Part shown: positions 1 through 7,816 of the stretch, piece by piece
Numbering within the stretch: the first letter of the stretch is position 1
Layout of the letters: each line of letters opens with the position of its first letter
From: Bacteroidaceae bacterium
Lineage (GTDB): Bacteria; Bacteroidota; Bacteroidia; Bacteroidales; Bacteroidaceae
NCBI GenBank assembly: GCA_024398405.1
Contig: JAKSJE010000014.1
Span: forward strand, 1 to 37,040
Reading direction: 5' to 3'
DNA length: 37,040 nucleotides
Notes under the pieces: generated by a model
What the model was told of the DNA's origin: nothing
The model's database searches: none
What the model saw: the letters and a program-made list of their open reading frames with translations, nothing else
Translations under genes and position numbers: made by a program

Positions 1-83
1 TGCTAAAGAACAATCTCAAAATCATCTAAAATGTAATTAATAGAACACCCCTATAAGGTGGGGGCGGTAAGCTCAACTTTATC

Positions 84-152
84 ATTCGGTGAATTTACAG
101 AACCCACCAGAAGGGAAACATACGAAAGGTGGGTTCTATAAATTCACCGAAT
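84..152. repeat. 25-bp inverted repeat pair (dispersed repeat copies 1 and 2)
   Basis: Positions 84-108 and 128-152 are reverse complements with a single mismatch over 25 bases, separated by a 19-nt loop (109-127). The core of the right arm is GGTGGGTTCTATAAATTC. In RNA or single-stranded DNA this would be a very stable stem-loop. The same core recurs at 300-325, 3571-3591 and 7780-7805, so it is a dispersed element and not a local palindrome. No T-tract follows the stem, so a simple terminator is not the obvious reading. Confidence 0.9.
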
Positions 153-299
153 AATACAAATTTATCAAACATGGGTGACATAATTCTTTTCAGCGCTTTT
201 GGCTTTGTTCCGGCATCTTGCTGTTTGTCAGTCAGTCATTATGCCCGCATAATTCCTTCCTTCCGCACAGCAACCCGCCTGGAACAAACCTCAAAATCG

Positions 300-325
300 C
301 AAGAAATGAATTTATAGAACCCACC
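300..325 (+). repeat. Dispersed repeat copy 3
   Basis: These 26 bases are identical to the reverse complement of 7780-7805, between argD and argF'. The copy lies 11 nt before the ATG of the surface-protein gene, in the opposite orientation to the copy at 3571-3591 that follows the gene pair. Confidence 0.85.
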
Positions 326-336
326 GAAACAAACAA

Positions 337-3300
337 ATGACCATGAGGAAATATCTAATGCTTATCTTGATGTTGCTGGCCAGTGCAGACGCGATGGCTG
401 GTGAGATTGTCGTCACGACCGCCGCCGGGCTCCGGGATTCCATCAGGAACCATAGCACTGGATACATCAGGCTCGCCGCCGACATCGACCTTACGCAAAT
501 CGACGCCATCAGCACCACGTTCAGTGGGACCATCGATGGCGAGGGGGAGAAAGACGGGAAGCGCGTCTTCTACTCTCTCTCCAACGGCAATGGCAAGAGC
601 CGCGTGAACCACCCTATCTTCAAACACATCGAGGGTGCGACGCTGAAGAACCTTTTGATACGCAACTTCCGCATCGAGTGGGATGATGACGACATCGGCG
701 CCGTGGCCTATAGCGCCAAGAACTGTAAATTCAGCAATGTCATCGTCTCGGAAGTCTCCATCTTCAACGATGACGACGAGGCCGGCGCCATCGTCGGCAA
801 GGCTGAGGGCTGCGACTTCCGCATGGTCAAGGGCATGGGCAACGACGTGACGGTGGATGGCACCCATGCCGGCGGTTTCGTCGGGATCAGTTACAACTCG
901 GTCTATTGCGACTGCAGCAACAGCGCCTACTCCACCGTCTATGCCGATGGCAGCTGGGGCAATGCCTATGCCGGCGGCTTCGTGGGCGAGAGCAAGAGCG
1001 ACCAGTTCGTGTTCTGCGTGAACTTCGCATCCGTCGGTGCGCTCGACGACCGCATCGGCGGCATCGTGGGCTACGCCGCCAACTCCTTCTTCACGAACTG
1101 CAGCAACAGCGGCTATGTCATGCACTGCGAGGAGGAGGACTTCATCACCTCTACCAACAGCCTAAAACGTGGTCTCGCGGACAAGCTGAAGGCAATAGAG
1201 GAAGACCTGAAGGCGCAGTACGACAAACAGGAGTTCGACCTCTCCGCTGGCTTCGTGTCGTTCATAGGCACGATAGGTCTGTCAGCCGCCACCTTCGGCG
1301 TGGAGCTGGGCCTGCTCTCGTTCGCCACCGCCGGCGCGGGTGCGTTCACCGTGACAATCATCGTCGCCGCCACGGGCATAGTCGTATCGTGCATCAACCT
1401 CATAGACGCTGAGATAGGCGCTCACGACGAGATGGGCGGCATCTGCGGCACATGCGAAGGGAGCGTCTTCGACACCAGTTCCAACTACGGCACTCTGTTT
1501 TGCCGCGACAGTTACGTAGGCGGCATAGTCGGCCTGATGAGGAACCTGCCTACGGCGAACAGAATCATCCACTGTCTCAACGCCGGTGAGGTCAAGGGGT
1601 TCGAGTGGGTCGGCGGCATCTTCGGCCAGTGCCAGCCCGCCGATGAGATATCGCATTGCCTCCATGTGGGCAAAGTGAGTGTCACGAAACCCACAGAAGT
1701 GAAGAATGACCCGATTGGCAATGTGGAGCGCGAGGTCAGCGTCAGCAACCTGTCGAAGAACTACTACCGCGCCGCCAAGTACGATCCCAAGGCTGAAGGC
1801 AGAATACCCGTAACCGCCGACTTGCTCGCCGACGGGTCCGTGGCGCGCTGGTTGAACGACGGTGCGAGCAGCGAGCATGCGCCATGGCACCAAACCATAG
1901 GTACGGACATGTACCCCGTGCCCGACCCGACACACGAGACACCGGAACCGCAGAAGCATGACAACGTGTTCGCCATAGCCAGCGCCGAGGATTTCAAGGC
2001 TCTGCGCGAGTCGGTCAACAACGGCAAGCAAGCCAGTTATGTCGTATATATAGAAAAGGACATCGACTGCTCTGACACGACCTGGGTTCCTATCGGCACG
2101 TCCGCCCACCCGTTTTCCGGCATCTGCTTCGGCAATGGCCACACCATCAGCAACCTCCACACATCCAACGACAAGACCAAGAACGCCGTGGGTCTCTTCG
2201 GTGCGGTAGGCATCAACACCGAAGTGCGCGACCTCATCATCGGCTCCGGACGAGTCGTTGGAGGCAACGGTGTAGGCGCGCTCATCGGCTATTGCGACCA
2301 CAAGGCACAGACGGAGGGCACGATCAGACTCATCGGTTGCGGCAACGCGGCGACCATAGAAGGCAATTACGACTGCGGAGGCCTTATCGGCGCCATCTAC
2401 TCCGACCATAACATGCGGCTCATCCTCGACAACTGCTACAACACGGGAGCGGTGTCGGGCAGCACCAACGCCGCCGCTCTCTGCGGCTTCGCCAAGGAGA
2501 ACGCGACCGTCACGAGTTGCTGGAACGCGGGAGTCGTGACTGGCTATGAAGCGAACAAAGGTTTCGTCCGCGCCGACCCGAGCGCAGCACTCAAGATCTA
2601 TAACTGCTATTATGCCGAAGACCATCCCGAACTGCTGCAGACGGGTGAGAACACATACATGTACTCATTCTCACCCCTCGACGCACAGGACGGCACGCTC
2701 TGCCTCGGTCTCAACGGCATGAGCAATGACACCAGCGTAGGCCTGCCATGGGAGCAGGACATCTCCTCCGGTTCCATGTATCCGACATACAGGGGCAAAG
2801 GCGACGGCAAGTGCATATACACCAGTCGTGATATCCAGAGCAAGTACGGCACGGTGACGCTGCCTTACACCGTGAAGTCCGACGACCACATCAGGTATTA
2901 CGTCATGGACAAAAGCACGTTCGGCACCGATGACACCCAGGTGCGCCTCAACGCCGTGGAAGTATTGCCGGCAGGCACTCCCGCCATATTCATAGCAGAC
3001 ACCACTGGCGTGTATGACTTCATAGGCGCTGACGAGAATTTCGACTATACGCTTCACAAGGTCACGTCAGACAGTTGGACGATGACCGGCAACCTCAGCA
3101 TCAGCGACATGGAGTTCACAGGTGACGCCCTCAGCGACATCTACTACATCAGCGGCGGTCAGCTCAGGCAAGCCACCAGCACGCTCACCATCGCCCCGTT
3201 CCGCGCTTTCCTGCACGGTCCGGTCCGTAGCAGCTCAGTGCGCGACCTGAAACTGGTGTTCGACGATGGTACGGAACCAACCGTCATCAGCCTCACGCCG

Positions 3301-3417
3301 GTCGGCACGCAGGACGGTGTCACGACCTACGGCATTTTCAACCTCGCCGGTCAACGTCTTGACGCACCACAGCGTGGCATCAACATCGTCCGTGGGAAGA
3401 AGTTCCTCCACAAGTAA
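337..3417 (+). CDS. Secreted GLUG-repeat surface protein with Prevotella-type C-terminal tail
   Basis: This 1026-residue protein begins with a signal peptide (basic MTMRK, then a Leu-rich core ending near Ala-Met-Ala at about residue 21), so it is probably exported. Its body carries degenerate GLUG-type repeats with a GG-[FIL]-[VICF]-G core near residues 179, 212, 242, 367, 395, 426, 647 and 682, each followed by a Cys/Asn-rich strand such as SNSGYV or CYNTGAVSG. Such repeats occur in bacterial surface and adhesin-like proteins and probably form a beta-helix. Residues about 301-361 are a Gly/Ala-rich hydrophobic block interrupting the repeats. The last 30 residues contain IFNLAGQR and GINIVRGKK, resembling the C-terminal sorting-type tails of Prevotella surface proteins. 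Either Met1 or Met3 (343) could be the start. A 46-residue peptide gene follows after 11 nt. The ligand is unknown. Confidence 0.85.
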   Translation: MTMRKYLMLILMLLASADAMAGEIVVTTAAGLRDSIRNHSTGYIRLAADIDLTQIDAISTTFSGTIDGEGEKDGKRVFYSLSNGNGKSRVNHPIFKHIEGATLKNLLIRNFRIEWDDDDIGAVAYSAKNCKFSNVIVSEVSIFNDDDEAGAIVGKAEGCDFRMVKGMGNDVTVDGTHAGGFVGISYNSVYCDCSNSAYSTVYADGSWGNAYAGGFVGESKSDQFVFCVNFASVGALDDRIGGIVGYAANSFFTNCSNSGYVMHCEEEDFITSTNSLKRGLADKLKAIEEDLKAQYDKQEFDLSAGFVSFIGTIGLSAATFGVELGLLSFATAGAGAFTVTIIVAATGIVVSCINLIDAEIGAHDEMGGICGTCEGSVFDTSSNYGTLFCRDSYVGGIVGLMRNLPTANRIIHCLNAGEVKGFEWVGGIFGQCQPADEISHCLHVGKVSVTKPTEVKNDPIGNVEREVSVSNLSKNYYRAAKYDPKAEGRIPVTADLLADGSVARWLNDGASSEHAPWHQTIGTDMYPVPDPTHETPEPQKHDNVFAIASAEDFKALRESVNNGKQASYVVYIEKDIDCSDTTWVPIGTSAHPFSGICFGNGHTISNLHTSNDKTKNAVGLFGAVGINTEVRDLIIGSGRVVGGNGVGALIGYCDHKAQTEGTIRLIGCGNAATIEGNYDCGGLIGAIYSDHNMRLILDNCYNTGAVSGSTNAAALCGFAKENATVTSCWNAGVVTGYEANKGFVRADPSAALKIYNCYYAEDHPELLQTGENTYMYSFSPLDAQDGTLCLGLNGMSNDTSVGLPWEQDISSGSMYPTYRGKGDGKCIYTSRDIQSKYGTVTLPYTVKSDDHIRYYVMDKSTFGTDDTQVRLNAVEVLPAGTPAIFIADTTGVYDFIGADENFDYTLHKVTSDSWTMTGNLSISDMEFTGDALSDIYYISGGQLRQATSTLTIAPFRAFLHGPVRSSSVRDLKLVFDDGTEPTVISLTPVGTQDGVTTYGIFNLAGQRLDAPQRGINIVRGKKFLHK

Positions 3418-3428
3418 ACCTCATCATC

Positions 3429-3569
3429 ATGAAAAAGACATATATCCAACCGACTGCCAAGTTCTTCAGCATCAGCACCGAGTCGCTCTTAGGGAGTTCC
3501 CCCTTCCCCGAGAGAATCGACTTCGACCCCAACGATGTGGTTGAGGAAGAGGACGGCATGGCGGATTAA
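3429..3569 (+). CDS. Small 46-residue peptide, MKKTYIQPT family
   Basis: This short frame starts with ATG 11 nt after the stop of the surface-protein gene and ends with TAA at 3567-3569. The peptide begins MKKTYIQPTAKFFSISTESL and ends in an acidic tail (VVEEEDGMAD). From memory, Prevotella and related Bacteroidales genomes encode many short proteins beginning MKK-x-Y-x-x-P followed by a hydrophobic strand and an Ser/Gly-rich then acidic tail. They often sit beside surface-protein genes and have no assigned function. It has no signal peptide or transmembrane segment. The close spacing suggests co-transcription with the surface protein. It is below usual gene-calling length, so it could be missed. 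Lack of a Shine-Dalgarno site is normal for the group. Function unknown. Confidence 0.7.
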   Translation: MKKTYIQPTAKFFSISTESLLGSSPFPERIDFDPNDVVEEEDGMAD

Positions 3570-3570
3570 A

Positions 3571-3591
3571 GGTGGGTTCGATCAATTCACC
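3571..3591 (-). repeat. Dispersed repeat copy 4
   Basis: On the minus strand this reads as the same element as 88-108, matching 18 of 21 positions. It starts one base after the stop codon of the small peptide gene and is inverted relative to copy 3 at 300-325, so copies 3 and 4 bracket the two-gene cassette. Confidence 0.8.
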
Positions 3592-3604
3592 AAGCAGAAA
3601 CACA

Positions 3605-3641
3605 AACCGGTCATTTGGCTATCATGCGCAAATGACCGGTT
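3605..3641. terminator. Perfect 13-bp stem-loop between convergent genes
   Basis: AACCGGTCATTTG (3605-3617) and CAAATGACCGGTT (3629-3641) are exact reverse complements with an 11-nt loop. The stem lies between the 3' end of the plus-strand surface-protein genes and the 3' end of argH, where a shared terminator is expected. On the minus strand it is followed by a T-rich run (TTTGTGTTTC); on the plus strand the U-tract is poor, so it probably works best for the argH side. Confidence 0.7.
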
Positions 3642-3665
3642 CAAGAGTTCAGCAGACCAGTTGTC

Positions 3666-5033
3666 TCACCGCATCAAGGCATCGAGAGCCTGATGAACCT
3701 GTGCGAATGAGAACTGGGAGAGTACCCCCGACATCTTAGCCCTGACGCTGTCGTTGCACAGATTGCCGATGGAGCCCTCATGTGTGTGGTGTATGGTGCC
3801 ATGGTATTCGAACCTACCCTCCTGAATCTCCAAGCCGACCTGCTTGTAGGCATCGCGGAATGGGACTCCGTTCCCCACCCTGTAATTGACCTCCTCGACA
3901 CTGAAAGCGGGTTTGTAGAGCAGTTGGTCCATCAGTCCCTCACTGACCCGCATGTTCTCGATGGCATAAGTAGTGATGTCGATTATGTCGTCCATCTCAG
4001 CGAAGAGAGGCAGATATGCCTCCTTCAGGAGTTGCATGTCACGGAAATAGCCCGACGGCAGGTTTGTCGTCATCTGGCGTATCTCGACCGGAACCGCATT
4101 GAGACGGTTGCAGTGAGCGCGTATGAGTTCGAAGACATCAGGGTTCTTCTTGTGCGGCATGATTGACGAGCCAGTCGTAAGCGTGTCAGGCAGCGTTATG
4201 AAACGGAAGTTCTGGCTGTTGTACATACAGCAGTCGAAAGCCAGCCTGCCGATGGTCTCCGCGAGACATGAATAGGCGAAGGCGACGATACGTTCCATCT
4301 TCCCACGTGTCATCTGCGCATATACGGAGTTGTAGTTGAGTTGGGCGAAGCCAAGGAGTTTTGTGGTCAGGCTACGGTTGAGCGGAGCCGATGAGCCATA
4401 GCCGGCAGCAGAGCCGAGCGGGTTCTCGTTGGCGACGTTCCACGCTGACAGCATGACCAAGAGGTCATCAGTGAGGCTCTCAGCATAAGCGCCGAACCAA
4501 AGTCCGAAAGAAGAGGGCATAGCCACCTGAAGATGCGTATAGCCCGGCAAGAGTATGTCTTTGTATTGTTCGCTTTTCTGCTGGAGTACAGAGAACAGTC
4601 GCTCCACCTTGCCCACTGTAGTCTCTATGGCGCTACGGGTGAAGAGTTTGAGGTCAACAAGCACCTGGTCGTTACGAGAACGCCCCGTATGCACTTTCTT
4701 GCCTATGTCGCCGAGTCTCTGGGTGAGCAGCAGTTCGACCTGTGAATGGACATCCTCAATTCCCTCGTCAATCGTGAACTCGCCATCAGAAGCCCTGTGA
4801 TAGAGCGACCTCAGTTCTGCGAGAAGCGGAGTGAGTTCGTCGGTACCCAACAGTCCGACGCTCTGCAGCATGGTGATATGCGCCATCGTGCCGAGAATGT
4901 CATGAGGCGCCAATAGCAAATCGAGTTCGCGGTCGCGACCGACGGTGAAACGCTCAATCTTCTTGTCGAGGCTGTAGCCTTTGTCCCATAGTTTCCGGGC
5001 AGAGTCAGGAGCGAGAGGTGATGATTGTGGCAT
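3666..5033 (-). CDS. argH: Argininosuccinate lyase
   Basis: ArgH cleaves argininosuccinate to arginine and fumarate, the last step of arginine synthesis, in the cytosol. The 455-residue product has the fumarase/aspartase superfamily signature GSSIMPHKKNPD at about residues 285-296, holding the mobile catalytic Ser loop, and the family motifs HTGRSRND and GYTHLQVA earlier in the chain. Length is normal for the family. It is the last cistron of the long minus-strand run; its start codon lies 29 bases inside the 3' end of argE in another frame, so translation is probably coupled. There is no alternative Met before the conserved N-terminal segment, which supports this start. Stem-loop 3605-3641 lies just downstream. 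Confidence 0.96.
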   Translation of the reverse strand: MPQSSPLAPDSARKLWDKGYSLDKKIERFTVGRDRELDLLLAPHDILGTMAHITMLQSVGLLGTDELTPLLAELRSLYHRASDGEFTIDEGIEDVHSQVELLLTQRLGDIGKKVHTGRSRNDQVLVDLKLFTRSAIETTVGKVERLFSVLQQKSEQYKDILLPGYTHLQVAMPSSFGLWFGAYAESLTDDLLVMLSAWNVANENPLGSAAGYGSSAPLNRSLTTKLLGFAQLNYNSVYAQMTRGKMERIVAFAYSCLAETIGRLAFDCCMYNSQNFRFITLPDTLTTGSSIMPHKKNPDVFELIRAHCNRLNAVPVEIRQMTTNLPSGYFRDMQLLKEAYLPLFAEMDDIIDITTYAIENMRVSEGLMDQLLYKPAFSVEEVNYRVGNGVPFRDAYKQVGLEIQEGRFEYHGTIHHTHEGSIGNLCNDSVRAKMSGVLSQFSFAQVHQALDALMR

Positions 5034-6072
5034 ATGATTCGATGAGTTTTTTGTATGTTACTATTCCTTGTTCTATTTCCGAGATGCCGATGAACTCGTC
5101 TGCTGTATGTGAGCGCGCCGACTCACCCGGGCCAATCTTCACGGTTGTGAAGCTGAGCACGGTCTGGTTGCTCGCCGTCGGAGAGCCGAACACGTCAAGT
5201 CCCAAGCCAATTCCCGCGCGCACGAAAGGATGGTCAAGACTGATGCCGGAACTGTTGAGACGCGTGGAACGCTCTTTGATATCGCAACGGACCCGCCTAC
5301 GGATGAGTTCGAGAAGCTCGACATTGGAATAACAGTCGTTTGATCGGATATCGACCATGAATGTGCAGGTGTCGGGAATGACATTGTGCTGGATGCCGGC
5401 ATTGATGCCCGTGACAGTCATCTTCACGGGTCCGAGAGTGTCGGAGACCTTGGGGAACTGATAGTTCCTGAACCAGCCGATATCGTCCAGAGCCTCGTAG
5501 ATGGCATTGAGTCCCTCATCACGCGCAGCATGGCCGCTCCTGCCATGAGCAGTGCAGTCGAGTACGAGGAGTCCCCTTTCGGCAACTGCCATCCGCATGC
5601 CCGTAGGCTCTCCGATGACTCCGAGGTCAACAGGTCCGATGTCAGGTACAATCAGTTCGATGCCGTTCCTTCCGGACACCTCCTCCTCCGCTGTCGCGGA
5701 GAACACGACACGCGGCAGACGAGATTGCCCCGACCGGCAGAGAACCATGAAGACAGCCAGCAAAGCCACGAGCGAGCCACCGTCATCGTTGGAGCCGAGA
5801 CCATAAAGCCTGTCACCGACGATGTCGGGAGAGAAGGGGTCACGAGTATAGGACGCCGACGGACGGACGGTGTCAATATGGGCATTGAGAAGTATCGTCA
5901 AGTCACCCTCCGTATGGGGGCGACTCTCGCACCAGAGGTTATTAGCCTTCCGATGCACGCAGAGACCATGCTCCCTCATCCAGTCATCGAGGAAGTCAGC
6001 CACCGCCGTCTCCTCCCTGCTGAACGAAGGTATGGCAATGAGTCGTCGTAGCAGTTGAATATATTCGTCCAT
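5005..6072 (-). CDS. argE: M20-family N-acyl-ornithine/citrulline deacylase (ArgE type)
   Basis: A 355-residue metallopeptidase-family protein. The dimetal ligands are visible: His65 and Asp67 in NAHIDT, Asp97 in GSNDDGG, the catalytic Glu pair 129-130 in SATAEEE, Glu155 in GEPTG, and a late His in ARSHTADEF. In the arginine operon with an ArgF' transcarbamylase this enzyme should remove the acyl group (probably succinyl) from N-acylcitrulline, giving citrulline for ArgG. It starts one base after the end of argB and overlaps argH. The M20 family also includes other deacylases and dipeptidases, so substrate assignment rests on neighbourhood, not on a signature I can read. Confidence 0.88.
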   Translation of the reverse strand: MDEYIQLLRRLIAIPSFSREETAVADFLDDWMREHGLCVHRKANNLWCESRPHTEGDLTILLNAHIDTVRPSASYTRDPFSPDIVGDRLYGLGSNDDGGSLVALLAVFMVLCRSGQSRLPRVVFSATAEEEVSGRNGIELIVPDIGPVDLGVIGEPTGMRMAVAERGLLVLDCTAHGRSGHAARDEGLNAIYEALDDIGWFRNYQFPKVSDTLGPVKMTVTGINAGIQHNVIPDTCTFMVDIRSNDCYSNVELLELIRRRVRCDIKERSTRLNSSGISLDHPFVRAGIGLGLDVFGSPTASNQTVLSFTTVKIGPGESARSHTADEFIGISEIEQGIVTYKKLIESYATIITSRS

Positions 6073-6822
6073 CTATGGTTTTATCTCCGTCTCATTGATA
6101 AACACCTTTGAAATGCCCTTCGCAAGTGCGTCGAAAGCATTCTGGAGTTTCGGAATCATGCCATCCGACACGATGCCCTCGCTCATGAGGCGTTCGAAGT
6201 CGGCATGGCCAATCTCACGTATCAGGCTCTCATCGTCATCAGGATTGAGCAGCACCCCACGTTTCTCGAAATAGTAGATGAGCCGGACGCCGAAGAAAGG
6301 CACAAGCGCCTTCGCCGTCTCCGCGGCAATGGTATCGGCATTCGTATTCAGGAGTTGGCCCCTGCCATCGTGAGTGAGTGGGGCAATGACCGGAACGACG
6401 CCCTCGTCCAAAAGACCTTGAAGAGTCTTTCCGTCAACATCATCGACATCACCCACGAAGCCATAATCAACCACAGCCCCAGTCCGTTTATGCGCTCTCA
6501 GGATGTTCATATCCGCGCCGCACAGACCTAACGCATTGACTCCACGAGCCTGCAGTCGCGCCACGATGCGCTTGTTGACCAATCCGCCATAGACCATCGT
6601 CACGACATCCAGCATAGCGGCATCTGTGACACGGCGTCCATCGACCATGCGAGTCTCAATCCCAAGACGCGAAGCCATCTTGGTGGCCGAACGTCCACCG
6701 CCATGAATCAGCACCTTGGGTCCTTCGATTGAGGCAAACCTGTCAAGCAACTGCTCCAAAGACTCAGGAGTCTCGACGATGGCGCCTCCGACTTTCAGAA
6801 TGGTGATATCGGTCATAGACAC
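6073..6822 (-). CDS. argB: N-acylglutamate kinase (acetyl/succinyl)
   Basis: ArgB phosphorylates the gamma-carboxylate of N-acylglutamate with ATP, the second step of arginine synthesis. The 249-residue amino-acid-kinase fold shows Lys10 in ILKVGG, the glycine loop IHGGG at 39-43, the NTNADTIAAE segment with the catalytic Asp, and GMIPKLQNA with the C-terminal ATP-contacting Lys. It lacks the long N-terminal helix of hexameric, arginine-inhibited kinases, so direct feedback inhibition by arginine is less likely (inference). Its first 10 bases overlap the end of argF', and argE begins right after its stop. From the gene set the substrate is probably N-succinylglutamate. Confidence 0.93.
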   Translation of the reverse strand: MSMTDITILKVGGAIVETPESLEQLLDRFASIEGPKVLIHGGGRSATKMASRLGIETRMVDGRRVTDAAMLDVVTMVYGGLVNKRIVARLQARGVNALGLCGADMNILRAHKRTGAVVDYGFVGDVDDVDGKTLQGLLDEGVVPVIAPLTHDGRGQLLNTNADTIAAETAKALVPFFGVRLIYYFEKRGVLLNPDDDESLIREIGHADFERLMSEGIVSDGMIPKLQNAFDALAKGISKVFINETEIKP

Positions 6823-7766
6823 TCCAGCATTTTCCTCATTACGACCTGAGCGGATACCACACGGTTGGCAGCCTCGGGTATGACGAGACTACGAGGCGAG
6901 TCGATGACCTCGTCGGATACTATCATATTGCGACGTACAGGAAGACAGTGCATGAACCGAGCGTTGTTGGTGACAGCCATATGGCGCGCATCGACAGTCC
7001 ATGACATATCCTTCGAGAGAATCTGTCCGTAAGTCTCATCAAGTGGCGAACTCCAGTTCTTCGCATAGACGAAGTCGGCACCCTCGAGAGCCTTCATCTG
7101 ATCGTACTCCACCGTGGCATCACCCACGAACCTCGGGTCAAGCTCATAGCCGTGAGGATGTGTGATGACAAAATCCACATCGGCAGCGTTCATCCACTCC
7201 GCGAACGAATTGGGCACAGCCTGAGGTAGAGCCTTAGGATGCGGAGCCCAGGTCATCACGACCTTCGGTCGGCGAGTATCCTTATGTTCCTCGATTGTTA
7301 TGAGGTCGGCGAAAGCCTGACAAGGATGTACGGTAGCGGACTCAAGACTGATCACAGGACGTCCGGAATACTCGATGAACTGACGGAGAATGGTCTCGTT
7401 ATAGTCGAATTCCTTGTCCGTAAGACCGGCAAATGAACGTACTCCTATTATGTCGCAGTAGCTGCCTATCACCGGAATCGCCTCGCGTAGGTGCTCAGAC
7501 TTATCGCCATCCATGACAACGCCCAGTTCCGTCTCAAGCCTCCAGCTGTCCCCATTGACATTGAGGAGAATAGGGTTCATGCCGAGGTTGAGAGCGGCCT
7601 TCTGACTGCTCAGACGAGTGCGGAGGCTACTGTTGAAGAACACTAATATAATTGTCTTGTTCCTGCCCAGCTGCTGCCAGGCGAACGGAGTTCTCTTGAC
7701 CTCAAGCGCTTCCTGAAGAGCGGTGTCAAGATCTCCTATGTCTTGTACATGAAAGAATGATCTCAT
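6813..7766 (-). CDS. argF': N-succinylornithine carbamoyltransferase (ArgF')
   Basis: This 317-residue transcarbamylase closely matches what I remember of Bacteroides fragilis N-succinylornithine transcarbamylase: FFNSSLRTRLSSQKAALNLGMN at 43-64 with the carbamoyl-phosphate loop, VVMTWAPHPKALPQAVPNSFAEWMNA, and FMHCLPVRRN near the C terminus. Residue 90 (codon 7497-7499, in GDKSEHL) is Ser. In work comparing the acetyl enzyme of Xanthomonas (Glu92) with the B. fragilis enzyme (Pro90), replacing Glu92 by Pro, Ser, Val or Ala converted acetyl to succinyl specificity, so Ser90 predicts a succinyl enzyme. It replaces the usual ornithine transcarbamylase. A 50-nt gap with a dispersed repeat separates it from argD. 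Confidence 0.95.
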   Translation of the reverse strand: MRSFFHVQDIGDLDTALQEALEVKRTPFAWQQLGRNKTIILVFFNSSLRTRLSSQKAALNLGMNPILLNVNGDSWRLETELGVVMDGDKSEHLREAIPVIGSYCDIIGVRSFAGLTDKEFDYNETILRQFIEYSGRPVISLESATVHPCQAFADLITIEEHKDTRRPKVVMTWAPHPKALPQAVPNSFAEWMNAADVDFVITHPHGYELDPRFVGDATVEYDQMKALEGADFVYAKNWSSPLDETYGQILSKDMSWTVDARHMAVTNNARFMHCLPVRRNMIVSDEVIDSPRSLVIPEAANRVVSAQVVMRKMLECL

Positions 7767-7779
7767 CTGAATTATATAA

Positions 7780-7805
7780 GGTGGGTTCTATAAATTCATT
7801 TCTTG
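7780..7805 (-). repeat. Dispersed repeat copy 5, inside the arg genes
   Basis: The minus strand here is identical over 26 bases to 300-325. It occupies half of the 50-nt gap between argD and argF', the largest gap in the 18-gene run, so the element was probably inserted there. It has no U-tract and need not end transcription; an effect on mRNA processing is possible. Confidence 0.85.
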
Positions 7806-7816
7806 CTCCAGAGTTC

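Larger units (their letters stand above)
1..336. other. Intergenic region upstream of the surface-protein gene
   Basis: I see no convincing gene here. The only open frame of note (129-317, plus) starts with GTG, runs through two copies of the repeat described below and has a composition unlike the neighbouring genes. The stretch holds three copies of a short repeat (84-108, 128-152 inverted, 300-325). I could not find a clean TTTG-N20-TAnnTTTG promoter for the downstream gene; an imperfect TGGCTTTG lies near 203-210. Confidence 0.6.

Noticed and set aside
129-317. A 62-codon GTG-start frame in the upstream region
   Set aside because: It consists largely of the dispersed repeat and intergenic sequence, with no conserved character.
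1282-2625. A 447-codon minus-strand open frame inside the surface-protein gene
   Set aside because: The plus frame has a signal peptide, repeats and a C-terminal tail; the antisense product is low-complexity Val/Ala/Asp-rich, as expected from codon bias.
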